Shown here one piece after another: positions 1-5,274 of a stretch of 5,445 nucleotides of DNA (the first letter of the stretch is position 1; the number at the start of each line of letters is the position of its first letter). The stretch lies in contig CAJOFP010000236.1 of the NCBI GenBank assembly GCA_905233795.1, forward strand, positions 1 through 5,445, written 5' to 3'. The DNA is from an uncultured Oscillibacter sp. Its GTDB lineage: Bacteria > Bacillota > Clostridia > Oscillospirales > Oscillospiraceae. The position numbers were made by a program, and so were the translations under genes. The notes below the pieces were generated by a model. That model was not told the DNA's origin. It ran no database searches and was given only the letters and a program-made list of their open reading frames with translations.

Positions 1-354
1 GAGATTGTCCTGAATAACCGGGATCGGACTGCTGCTGGCGACCGCTGTTTTGCCCCCGTTTTCCCGGAAAAATTGTAAAATTTCCGACGCGCCCGGCATT
101 GCGTTTAAATCCGTTTTGACTAAATCGCGTTCAATCTGAATACAGTGATCCATAAACGCCCGCGCGTCAACATCAGGATAATATTCGTGAATCATGCCAA
201 GCATTTTAATTCCGTTCGTACCGGCTATAAATTTATCAAAGCCGTCAATCCAGTCCAGACCGAAAAATTTGACCGTTTCCCGCCATCCGACGCCGTAAAG
301 ACGTTCCGTATCAATCAACAAGCCGTCCATATCGAATATCGCGCCTTTTTTCAT
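1..354 (-). CDS. HAD-family sugar-phosphate phosphatase (beta-phosphoglucomutase-like), N-terminal part
   Basis: The first 118 codons of a haloacid dehalogenase-superfamily hydrolase; the rest runs off the left edge. Motif I is near the N-terminus as FDMDGLLIDTE, with nucleophile Asp8 and acid/base Asp10. A helical cap domain follows at about residues 18-85. Motif II is the serine run in TAVASSSP (Ser107-109). This subclass I pattern is that of beta-phosphoglucomutases and hexose/hexitol-phosphate phosphatases (E. coli YniC/HxpB, YqaB types). The start is ATG at 352-354, with an AGGGAGAG ribosome site 8-9 bases upstream. It lies on the same strand as the sorbitol genes but beyond a hairpin terminator, so it is probably a separate transcript or reached by read-through. 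Dephosphorylating excess sorbitol-6-phosphate is an attractive role by context, but it is inference: the substrate cannot be read from this fragment, and a phosphomutase is equally possible. Confidence 0.88.
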   Translation of the reverse strand, partial: MKKGAIFDMDGLLIDTERLYGVGWRETVKFFGLDWIDGFDKFIAGTNGIKMLGMIHEYYPDVDARAFMDHCIQIERDLVKTDLNAMPGASEILQFFRENGGKTAVASSSPIPVIQDNL

Positions 355-396
355 GCTTTTATCTCTCCCTTGTTTATTTCGTGATTTTATTTTTAA

Positions 397-426
397 TATA
401 TTTTATATTTATATATTTTATATTTA
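397..426. repeat. Perfect 15-bp tandem duplication in A/T-only spacer
   Basis: The 15-mer TATATTTTATATTTA occurs twice back to back (397-411 and 412-426) inside an A/T-only stretch between the srlB terminator and the HAD gene. It overlaps the possible promoter of the HAD gene and probably arose by replication slippage. Confidence 0.8.
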
Positions 427-437
427 AATATCATCAA
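408..437 (-). promoter_or_regulatory. Possible promoter of the HAD phosphatase gene
   Basis: On the minus strand TTGATG (432-437, 4 of 6 matches to a -35 box) lies 18 bases before TATAAA (408-413, 5 of 6 matches to a -10 box), about 50 bases ahead of the HAD start. The surroundings are almost only A and T, so chance matches are likely; the call rests mainly on the terminator just upstream, which implies a new start of transcription. Confidence 0.3.
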
Positions 438-471
438 AAGCCGCCGGAAATTGAATCATTTATCCGGCGGC
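426..471 (-). terminator. Rho-independent terminator after srlB
   Basis: A GC-rich 9-bp perfect stem, GCCGCCGGA at 440-448 with its complement at 463-471, encloses a 14-base loop. In the minus direction the stem is followed by TTTTGATGATATTT, a broken U-rich tail. It begins 33 bases after the srlB stop codon, as expected for the end of the sorbitol operon. The plus-strand side is also T-rich (TTATTTATTTG), so the hairpin could work in both directions. Confidence 0.75.
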
Positions 472-504
472 GCGTTATTTATTTGATTATTATTTTTTAT
501 AATT

Positions 505-870
505 TTACGGCTCTAAAATCTGAATCACACTTCCGATTTTTACACTCGGCAAGTCATGATCTTCCACGCAGATCGTACCGGGCTGATCCGGTTCCGCCGC
601 GCCGTTAAATTTAAACGTACAGTGACCCAGACCCTTCAGCGTTTCGGGGGCTTCCCAGCCTACCGCCGTGATTTTTAATTCCAGATCGTCGATTTTAAAT
701 ATTTGTCCGGGTTTAATCTCCCCGTTTATGGGATTTACGCTGACGGTATAGCAATAATCCGCGAGTTCTTCCGGCGCGTTGTCGCCGAAAACAATTAAAA
801 TCTTTTCATCCTCAAACTCGTGGACGCAACTTCCTTCGCCTTTGACTTTATTTTCATAAATAACTTTCAT
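505..870 (-). CDS. srlB: PTS glucitol/sorbitol EIIA-like protein lacking the phospho-histidine
   Basis: A 121-residue protein close to the length of E. coli SrlB (123), the soluble EIIA that normally takes phosphate from HPr and gives it to the EIIB domain of SrlE. Family features run through its whole length: MKVIYE at the start, GDNAPEELADYCY (29-41), a PG turn (54-55), KITAVG (66-71), LGHCTFKFNG (81-90), PGTI (97-100) and a GSVIQI end. E. coli SrlB aligns without gaps around residues 28-55. Its phosphorylated His43 (in FIHCH) is Val43 here, and the next His, position 45, is also Val (YTVSV). The frame is open on both sides, so this is a substitution and not a frameshift. Remaining histidines are 17, 83 and 105; His83 is a family-conserved position. 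The start is ATG at 868-870 after AGGAGG with 8-base spacing. It is the last gene of the cluster, 162 bases after srlE, and seems to have its own promoter. The family is certain; catalytic activity is doubtful. Confidence 0.92.
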   Translation of the reverse strand: MKVIYENKVKGEGSCVHEFEDEKILIVFGDNAPEELADYCYTVSVNPINGEIKPGQIFKIDDLELKITAVGWEAPETLKGLGHCTFKFNGAAEPDQPGTICVEDHDLPSVKIGSVIQILEP

Positions 871-909
871 GCGGGAAACCTCCTCATGAATTTTATAATT
901 ATAATTTTT

Positions 910-937
910 ATTATAGCGCTTTTTATTTGGATTTCAA
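910..937 (-). promoter_or_regulatory. Probable internal promoter for srlB
   Basis: On the minus strand TTGAAA (932-937, 5 of 6 matches to the -35 consensus) is followed after 16 bases by a perfect TATAAT (910-915), about 40 bases upstream of the srlB start codon. This is the best sigma-70-type promoter match in the window. Its -35 box lies within the downstream arm of the inverted repeat at 929-993, so a protein or structure on that repeat could control it. Confidence 0.5.
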
Positions 938-993
938 GAACGCCGTGAAAATTAAATATTAATTTATTTATAATCGCGGCGTTCCTGAAATCC
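929..993. repeat. 17-bp inverted repeat between srlE and srlB
   Basis: The arms GGATTTCAAGAACGCCG (929-945) and CGGCGTTCCTGAAATCC (977-993) are complementary over 17 bases with one mismatch, which becomes a G-U pair in a minus-strand transcript. They enclose a 31-base A/T-rich loop (946-976). No U-run follows the stem on either strand, so it does not look like a terminator. It could be an mRNA processing or stability hairpin separating srlE from srlB, or an operator over the srlB promoter. Confidence 0.75.
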
Positions 994-1032
994 GTCAAAA
1001 AGGGAGGGAGAAAACACGCAAATTTACGCGAA

Positions 1033-2073
1033 TTACGCGGCGTACAGTCCGAAACTGGCGACGAACGCGATTAAAATCCGAATCCAGCCCGTAATAAAGC
1101 GGGAGTACATGACGGACACGACGCCGACTTCAATCGTCTCTGTCTCGGCTTCGGCAAGACCCAAGCCAACGGGGATAAAATCGCACGCGCCTTGACAGTT
1201 GATAGCGAACAGCGCGGGGAGCGCCAACGACGGCGGGATATTGCCCTGACCGATTTGTTCGCCGATTAACACGCCGATGATTTGCGCGATAACCGCGCCG
1301 GGGCCAAGTAAAGCCGACAGACCGGGGATAGAACAGATAATGCCCAAGATTAACAGGCCGAAAATATTACCCGCCAACGGCTGTAACAAATGCGCGAACG
1401 CGTCGCCGAATCCGGAGCCGTTGATAATGCCGATTAACATGGAAACGAACGCCATGAACGGCAGTAAAGTCGTGATACAGGTCTGAATCGCGTCGCGGGC
1501 CGCCTGATAGAAAGTATTGACTACTTTACCGGCGCCGAGTCCAATTCTGGTAATCAAAGATTTATTTTCCTGCGCGGCCAGCGTTTCAGATACTTTCTTA
1601 TCAGCCGTGAAGCCTGTGGACTTGCTTTCGCTCTTGTTTTCAGATTGATTATTATTATTTTCAGCGTCGGCGAAACGTCCGGCGGCGGGTTGCGAACCGT
1701 CCGCCAAAGATACCTGTTTGCTCGTGACGGCTGAGACATAAATATCTTCTTTGATATATTGCGCCATCGGGCCGGATTTGCCTACCGGCATGACATTGAT
1801 CGTCGGGATTCCCTTTTTGGGATAAATGCCGCAGCGTAAAGTTCCGCCGCAGTCGATAATGGCAAGCGCGATTTCCTCTTCAGGACATTTCGTTTTAAAT
1901 CCGTTCACGGGCGTCATGCCGGATAACTCGACGATTTTATTTAAACACTCCGGCTCGCCGCCGCCCGCCGTGATATACATAACTTTATCGCGCTGTTCCG
2001 TCGGCGTAATCACCAGAGGACCGCCAAAGCCGCCCGCGCCTTTTTCCACTCGAATCGAATGCAGTTCAGCCAT
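1033..2073 (-). CDS. srlE: PTS glucitol/sorbitol transporter subunit EIIBC
   Basis: A 346-residue homologue of E. coli SrlE (319). It receives phosphate from EIIA and, with SrlA, phosphorylates sorbitol as it crosses the inner membrane. The N-terminal EIIB domain (about 1-117) contains [11 protein letters not shown] (10-20), YITAG (33-37) and the hallmark [13 protein letters not shown] with Cys75 and Cys81; one of these, most likely the first, is the phosphocysteine. A polar linker (about 120-170) with an Asn/Ser/Lys/Glu run at 139-152 explains the extra length. The C-terminal half is the membrane part, with [31 protein letters not shown] and [14 protein letters not shown], all close to E. 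coli. All domains appear intact. The start is ATG at 2071-2073 after AAAGGAGGA; the ribosome site fills the 20-base gap to the srlA stop, so the two genes are co-transcribed. Confidence 0.97.
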   Translation of the reverse strand: MAELHSIRVEKGAGGFGGPLVITPTEQRDKVMYITAGGGEPECLNKIVELSGMTPVNGFKTKCPEEEIALAIIDCGGTLRCGIYPKKGIPTINVMPVGKSGPMAQYIKEDIYVSAVTSKQVSLADGSQPAAGRFADAENNNNQSENKSESKSTGFTADKKVSETLAAQENKSLITRIGLGAGKVVNTFYQAARDAIQTCITTLLPFMAFVSMLIGIINGSGFGDAFAHLLQPLAGNIFGLLILGIICSIPGLSALLGPGAVIAQIIGVLIGEQIGQGNIPPSLALPALFAINCQGACDFIPVGLGLAEAETETIEVGVVSVMYSRFITGWIRILIAFVASFGLYAA

Positions 2074-2093
2074 TTTTCTCTCCTCCTTTAAAA

Positions 2094-2648
2094 TTACGCC
2101 TCTTCGCCTTTATAATTTCTACGCAGTTTAACGCCCTGTTGCTTTTCGACATAAATCGTCGTAAACTCCGTCGCGTAACCCGAAATGAAATTGGCGATTA
2201 AACCGACTAATAAATATCTCACGGCCAACGGCGTGGTATCCAGACCCAGCGCCGTGATCCCGTTGGCGATGCCCAGCCAGATAAACAATTCCGACGCGTT
2301 GATATGCGGGAAAATGCCGTTGTTCGTGTGGCAGTGGTAAGTAACCGACGCGTAAAACGCGGGTTTGTAAAACTCCGGCATGAATTTGCCGATAGAAAGC
2401 GCCATCGGATTGCCCAGCATAAACGCGCTGACGAACGGCAGAACGGCATAGCGCAATATGGGATTCCCCGTGCAGAAGCGGGCGATTTTATTAATCGTCG
2501 CTTCGCCCGCCAGCGCCATAATCGCGTTCATGAGGACTAACAGCATTAAAATCGTCGGGATAATGCCCGTCACCCATGACATGAACTGCGCGCCGCCCAG
2601 ATTAAACAAGTTCATGAAGCCAGCCGCCAGTTTGACGATAAAGTCCAT
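2094..2648 (-). CDS. srlA: PTS glucitol/sorbitol transporter subunit EIIC
   Basis: A 184-residue integral membrane protein matching E. coli SrlA (187) end to end. It forms the sorbitol channel together with the membrane part of SrlE. Shared motifs include [14 protein letters not shown] (18-31), TGNPILRY (60-67), [14 protein letters not shown] (79-92), the [19 protein letters not shown] block (104-122) and [10 protein letters not shown] (141-150). Hydrophobic segments lie at about 26-46, 66-82, 120-136 and 140-158. The ATG at 2646-2648 is chosen because AGAAAGG (2658-2664) lies 9 bases upstream and the alignment begins there. A TTG at 2667-2669 would add seven residues but would place the ribosome site inside the gene. 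It follows gutM after a 135-base spacer and leads directly into srlE. Confidence 0.96.
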   Translation of the reverse strand: MDFIVKLAAGFMNLFNLGGAQFMSWVTGIIPTILMLLVLMNAIMALAGEATINKIARFCTGNPILRYAVLPFVSAFMLGNPMALSIGKFMPEFYKPAFYASVTYHCHTNNGIFPHINASELFIWLGIANGITALGLDTTPLAVRYLLVGLIANFISGYATEFTTIYVEKQQGVKLRRNYKGEEA

Positions 2649-2685
2649 AAAAACACGCCTTTCTCTCAAAAATTTTCAAATTTTA

Positions 2686-2702
2686 AAAATCTTCAAGATT
2701 TT
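2686..2702. promoter_or_regulatory. 17-bp dyad upstream of srlA, possible operator
   Basis: AAAATCTT-C-AAGATTTT is a perfect 8-bp inverted repeat around a single base, about 40 bases ahead of the srlA start. A one-base centre cannot form an RNA hairpin loop, so a protein-binding dyad is more natural. The sequence is A/T-rich and chance cannot be excluded. Confidence 0.35.
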
Positions 2703-2723
2703 ATATTTAATATTTCATCTCTC

Positions 2724-2768
2724 AGATTTTAAAATTCCCCAAGATTTCGCAAGATTTCACGGCGATTT
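2724..2768. repeat. Repeated AGATTT motifs upstream of srlA
   Basis: AGATTT occurs at 2724, 2742 and 2752, with a near match CGATTT at 2763 and another copy inside the dyad at 2696. The copies at 2741-2760 form a 10-base direct repeat, AAGATTTCGC / AAGATTTCAC. Spacings of 28, 18, 10 and 11 bases put several copies near one helical face. The rest of the 135-base spacer (2649-2783) is A/T-rich, with no convincing promoter or terminator. Confidence 0.35.
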
Positions 2769-2783
2769 AAAATTTTATAATTT

Positions 2784-3192
2784 TTATATTCTCCCTCCGG
2801 TCAAAACGCGTCCCGCTTTCTGGAACGGGGACGGTTTATCCGGGACAGTCTCGCCGTTGATTACAATCTTATTATATACATCTCTCGCGTCTAAAATCGC
2901 TTTACGCAAATTTTTGCCGTGTTTGGGCAGATCCGATTCCGTCAGACCGCCGACGAATTTTCCCTCAAATCCGTTTAAAGGCTTGACACGTGCCTTCTTG
3001 AATAATTCCGTCGTCGTCGATTAAAAACATCACAATCGCCCCGGCGTTGAAGCCGCCCGACTGCCGTCCGCACGCGACTTTGCCGCGATGACGGAGCTTG
3101 ATAAATTCCTGATTAAAATGACTGATTTGCATACTGGATAAAAACGCCTGAATCAGGAACATCGCCGCCACGAAAAGTCCAAGTTTCAGCAT
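2784..3192 (-). pseudogene. gutM: gutM (glucitol operon activator family), frame-disrupted
   Basis: A member of the GutM family, which in E. coli is an auxiliary activator of the sorbitol operon. The first frame from the ATG at 3190-3192 gives a hydrophobic N-terminal segment (LGLFVAAMFLIQAFL), then QISHFNQEF, GKVACGRQSGGF, AGAIVMFLIDDDGII, and ends at a TGA (2965-2967) after 75 residues. The +1 frame then continues as a clear GutM C-terminus (ARVKPLNGFEGKFVGG, LRKAILDARDVYNKI) to a TAA at 2784-2786. The frames overlap only between about 3020 and 2968, and the second has no start codon or ribosome site there. Compared with E. coli GutM as I recall it, the block around MKGLTVFA is missing at the junction (about 2990-3000). 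That fits a deletion of roughly 26-28 bases, not a simple one-base slip. The start is set by GAGGG (3199-3203) six bases upstream; an ATG at 3264 has no such site. It could be a true null gene or an assembly error. Confidence 0.72.
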
Positions 3193-3263
3193 GACAAACC
3201 CTCGCTTTCCCGCCTGATTTCCATTATTTTTTAAATTCTTTACAATCGCCGATCTAAAACCCA

Positions 3264-3331
3264 CGCAATTTAAATTATTTTAAATATTCACAAGCCAATA
3301 TAACGCCCGCGCAATTTAAATTATTTTAAAT
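3264..3331. repeat. Two exact 22-bp direct repeats between regulator and gutM
   Basis: The same 22 bases, beginning CGCAATTTAAATTATTTT and ending AAAT, occur at 3264-3285 and 3310-3331, a period of 46 bp. The second copy abuts the regulator's stop codon. Each contains an internal dyad (ATTTAAA-4 bases-TTTAAAT, read on the minus strand). They lie upstream of gutM, where an activator of the gutM-srlAEB block would be expected to bind. No clear -35/-10 pair was found between them and gutM. Confidence 0.7.
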
Positions 3332-5161
3332 TCACGCCTGACGATATAAAGCCCGCAAGAGCGATTGAAAATCTTTCGCGTTCGCTACTTTCTCCAATAA
3401 ATCCGGCTCCTGCGCCACACGGATAATTTCTTCATATACCCGGATTAACATCCCGTCATCAGAGTCAACCGTCTCCGGGATTCCCATTAAGAAAATTATC
3501 CGAATTTCCTGTCCATCGTGAATAACCGGCTCTGAAAAAGTCCCAATCGCTAAAATCAATCGCGGTCCGGCGTATTGCACCACATGGGGAATCGCAACAT
3601 AATGATCAAATACCATTGTCCCCTGTTTTTCACGTTCCTGTAAACGCTCCCAGAATCCCGCGTCCACTTGTCCCTGTTCCGTGAGGGCGTCCACCATTTT
3701 ACGCAACGCCGTTTCGTAATCATGCTCCGACGAATCAAACGTAAAGAATTTATTTTCACTTAATAATCCGCCCATGACAAACCAATTATCATCCAATACC
3801 GGCACGTCTACGCGATCCCAATATTTTACTTTTTCGATTTTTTGACGCAACGCCTGTTCGTTAAATACTTCCTGAATCTGAATCACGGGTCGATCCGTAA
3901 AACACGGCGGCTCTATCGTCGCAAAAATTAAATCAAAAGAATTTAACATCTCCGTCGTTAAATTCACATCCGTAAGCTGTGTTAATTCCACGGAACTGTC
4001 CAGAACTTTTCGTAATTGCGCCGCGATTAAACGTCCTGTAATCCGTCCCGGACCGCATAACAAAGCCGCTCTAAACGGTTTAATCCGTTTTTCTTCCTGT
4101 TCTTCCAGAAACACGCCGAAATACGTCGCCAGAAAACTTCTCTCGTCCGCCGTGACTTTCAAACCGTAATCGCTGTAAATCACACGCGACGCAATATCCG
4201 CCATACGCCACGCCAACGGATATTTTTCCCGCAGTTCCTCCAATAACGGACTTTTCGTCCTGACATTGAATTTCAGGCGATTCAACATAAACATAAGATG
4301 ATATAAAAATTCCTCAATCGCGTCCGGATTTTCAATTCTTATATCCAACTCCTGACGAATTTTTTTAAATAATTTATCGCCCAGAGCCCTCATGTTTTCG
4401 TCTAACTCAATCGCCCGCATATTTCGCACGTCCGCCGGGGTTCTCATGCCGATAATAGGCAATAATATAAATAATTTCTCCTCCACCGGAAATTCCACGC
4501 CTAAAAATCGCGCTATCCGGCTTGCCAATCTGTCTATTACGGAAAATTCCGGTCTTGCCGTTAAACTATAAAACGACGCCGTCAATTCCCCAATCGGATG
4601 ATCCGTCAGAAATCTATCCAGCATTAAAATCAAAAATTTTCTGAAATCCGCCTGTAATCCCGGTTCAAACGGCGTATCCGCGAACGTCTCCAACGCCATT
4701 TTGTCAATTTCCGGTTCCAACGGATAATCTTTATAAATCGCGTCGAATACGTTTTCTAAAATATAATGCCGAATATCGCAATCATTCGCCAGCGTTCCCC
4801 GGCTGATGTTCATTTCATCCGCCAATTCATCCGCGATTAACGGCGAATCGGCTCTTGTCAGCTTGCCGAAAATATAATCCATCCGATTGCGCGGGGAGTT
4901 TAAAAATCCGTCCGTTTCCAATAACTTCGCGCATAAAATCCGAAAATTTTCCGTGTGATATACATGCAGCGTATATTTGCCCTGTTCGCTGTCTATAGAA
5001 GCGCAGGATTTCAATTCCGCGTTCAAAACATGAATATCATTCCGTATAGTCCGTTCGCTTACATCCAATCGAGAGGCCAGCGCGTTTGCCGTCAGATTCG
5101 GCGTATTACAGAACAAACGCAGAATTTCCGCCGTCCGATTGTCCCCGAACAGATTTTTCAT
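3332..5161 (-). CDS. gutR: PRD-containing PTS-regulated transcriptional activator of the sorbitol operon (MtlR/GutR type)
   Basis: A 609-residue DNA-binding regulator whose activity follows PTS phosphorylation. The order is: an HTH (about 8-50, NALASRLDVSERTIRNDI); a second HTH (about 95-126, IADELADEMNISRGTLAND); PRD1 (about 170-245); PRD2 (about 278-355, with His288 in FLYHLMFMLNRL and SPLLEELREKYPLAWRMA); an EIIB-like domain (363-435, Cys369 in LLCGPGRITGRLI); and an EIIA-like domain (462-609, His526 in VAIPH). PRD1 lacks the usual histidines (FLILMLDRF, LFILLPIIGMR). In studied MtlR proteins phosphorylation of a PRD2 His activates, while the EIIB Cys and EIIA His inhibit; all three are kept here. 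The second HTH jumps from TLANDC directly to DIRHYILENVF, so its wing of about 30-40 residues seems lost in frame. The start is ATG at 5159-5161 with GAGAGGGGG upstream. Its place between srlD and gutM points to sorbitol control; target sites are inferred. Confidence 0.9.
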   Translation of the reverse strand: MKNLFGDNRTAEILRLFCNTPNLTANALASRLDVSERTIRNDIHVLNAELKSCASIDSEQGKYTLHVYHTENFRILCAKLLETDGFLNSPRNRMDYIFGKLTRADSPLIADELADEMNISRGTLANDCDIRHYILENVFDAIYKDYPLEPEIDKMALETFADTPFEPGLQADFRKFLILMLDRFLTDHPIGELTASFYSLTARPEFSVIDRLASRIARFLGVEFPVEEKLFILLPIIGMRTPADVRNMRAIELDENMRALGDKLFKKIRQELDIRIENPDAIEEFLYHLMFMLNRLKFNVRTKSPLLEELREKYPLAWRMADIASRVIYSDYGLKVTADERSFLATYFGVFLEEQEEKRIKPFRAALLCGPGRITGRLIAAQLRKVLDSSVELTQLTDVNLTTEMLNSFDLIFATIEPPCFTDRPVIQIQEVFNEQALRQKIEKVKYWDRVDVPVLDDNWFVMGGLLSENKFFTFDSSEHDYETALRKMVDALTEQGQVDAGFWERLQEREKQGTMVFDHYVAIPHVVQYAGPRLILAIGTFSEPVIHDGQEIRIIFLMGIPETVDSDDGMLIRVYEEIIRVAQEPDLLEKVANAKDFQSLLRALYRQA

Positions 5162-5219
5162 ACGCGCCGCCCCCCTCTCATGAATTTAATTTAAAATTTA
5201 ATTTAATTATTTTTATTTT

Positions 5220-5258
5220 ATTATAGCTTATTATAGCCTGATTTCACCTGATTTTAAA
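5220..5258 (-). promoter_or_regulatory. Candidate regulator promoter with 10-bp-phased repeats
   Basis: On the minus strand two perfect TATAAT boxes (5230-5235 and 5220-5225) lie 10 bases apart. The upstream one has a TTTAAA -35-like box (5253-5258, 4 of 6) at 17 bases. The spacer holds the direct repeat AAATCAGG-TG-AAATCAGG (plus-strand CCTGATTT at 5237-5244 and 5247-5254). The 8-mer GCTATAAT is likewise repeated at a 10-base step. A third AAATCAGG lies in the gutM leader (3213-3220). The remaining spacer down to 5162 is A/T-rich apart from the ribosome site. Confidence 0.45.
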
Positions 5259-5274
5259 ATTTTAAATATAAATA

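Noticed and set aside
145..608. Plus-strand open frames over the HAD and srlB genes
   Set aside because: They are antisense to well-recognised minus-strand genes, or run through the A/T-only spacer, and resemble no known family.
929..1000. Rho-independent terminator between srlE and srlB
   Set aside because: The stem is long, but neither side is followed by a U-run and the loop is 31 bases; it is listed as an inverted repeat instead.
2962..2973. Programmed +1 frameshift at the ATT-TGA site of gutM, in the style of prfB
   Set aside because: The prfB site uses CTT-TGA with an upstream Shine-Dalgarno-like stimulator. Here the P-site codon is ATT, no stimulator is visible, and family residues are also missing near the junction, so mutation or deletion fits better.
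1826..3024. Plus-strand open frames antisense to srlE, srlA and gutM
   Set aside because: Composition mirrors the real genes on the other strand; no ribosome sites or family motifs were seen.
3193..3264. Upstream ATG at 3264 as the gutM start
   Set aside because: It lacks a ribosome site; the ATG at 3192 has GAGGG at a good distance, and GutM homology begins there.
3193..3331. RNA antiterminator (RAT) site for a BglG-type RNA-binding regulator
   Set aside because: The regulator has DNA-binding HTH domains and no CAT RNA-binding domain at its N-terminus, and the spacer has no GC stem with a U-tract.
3264..3331. CRISPR array from the 22-bp repeats
   Set aside because: There are only two copies, A/T-rich, with a 24-bp spacer and no cas genes nearby.
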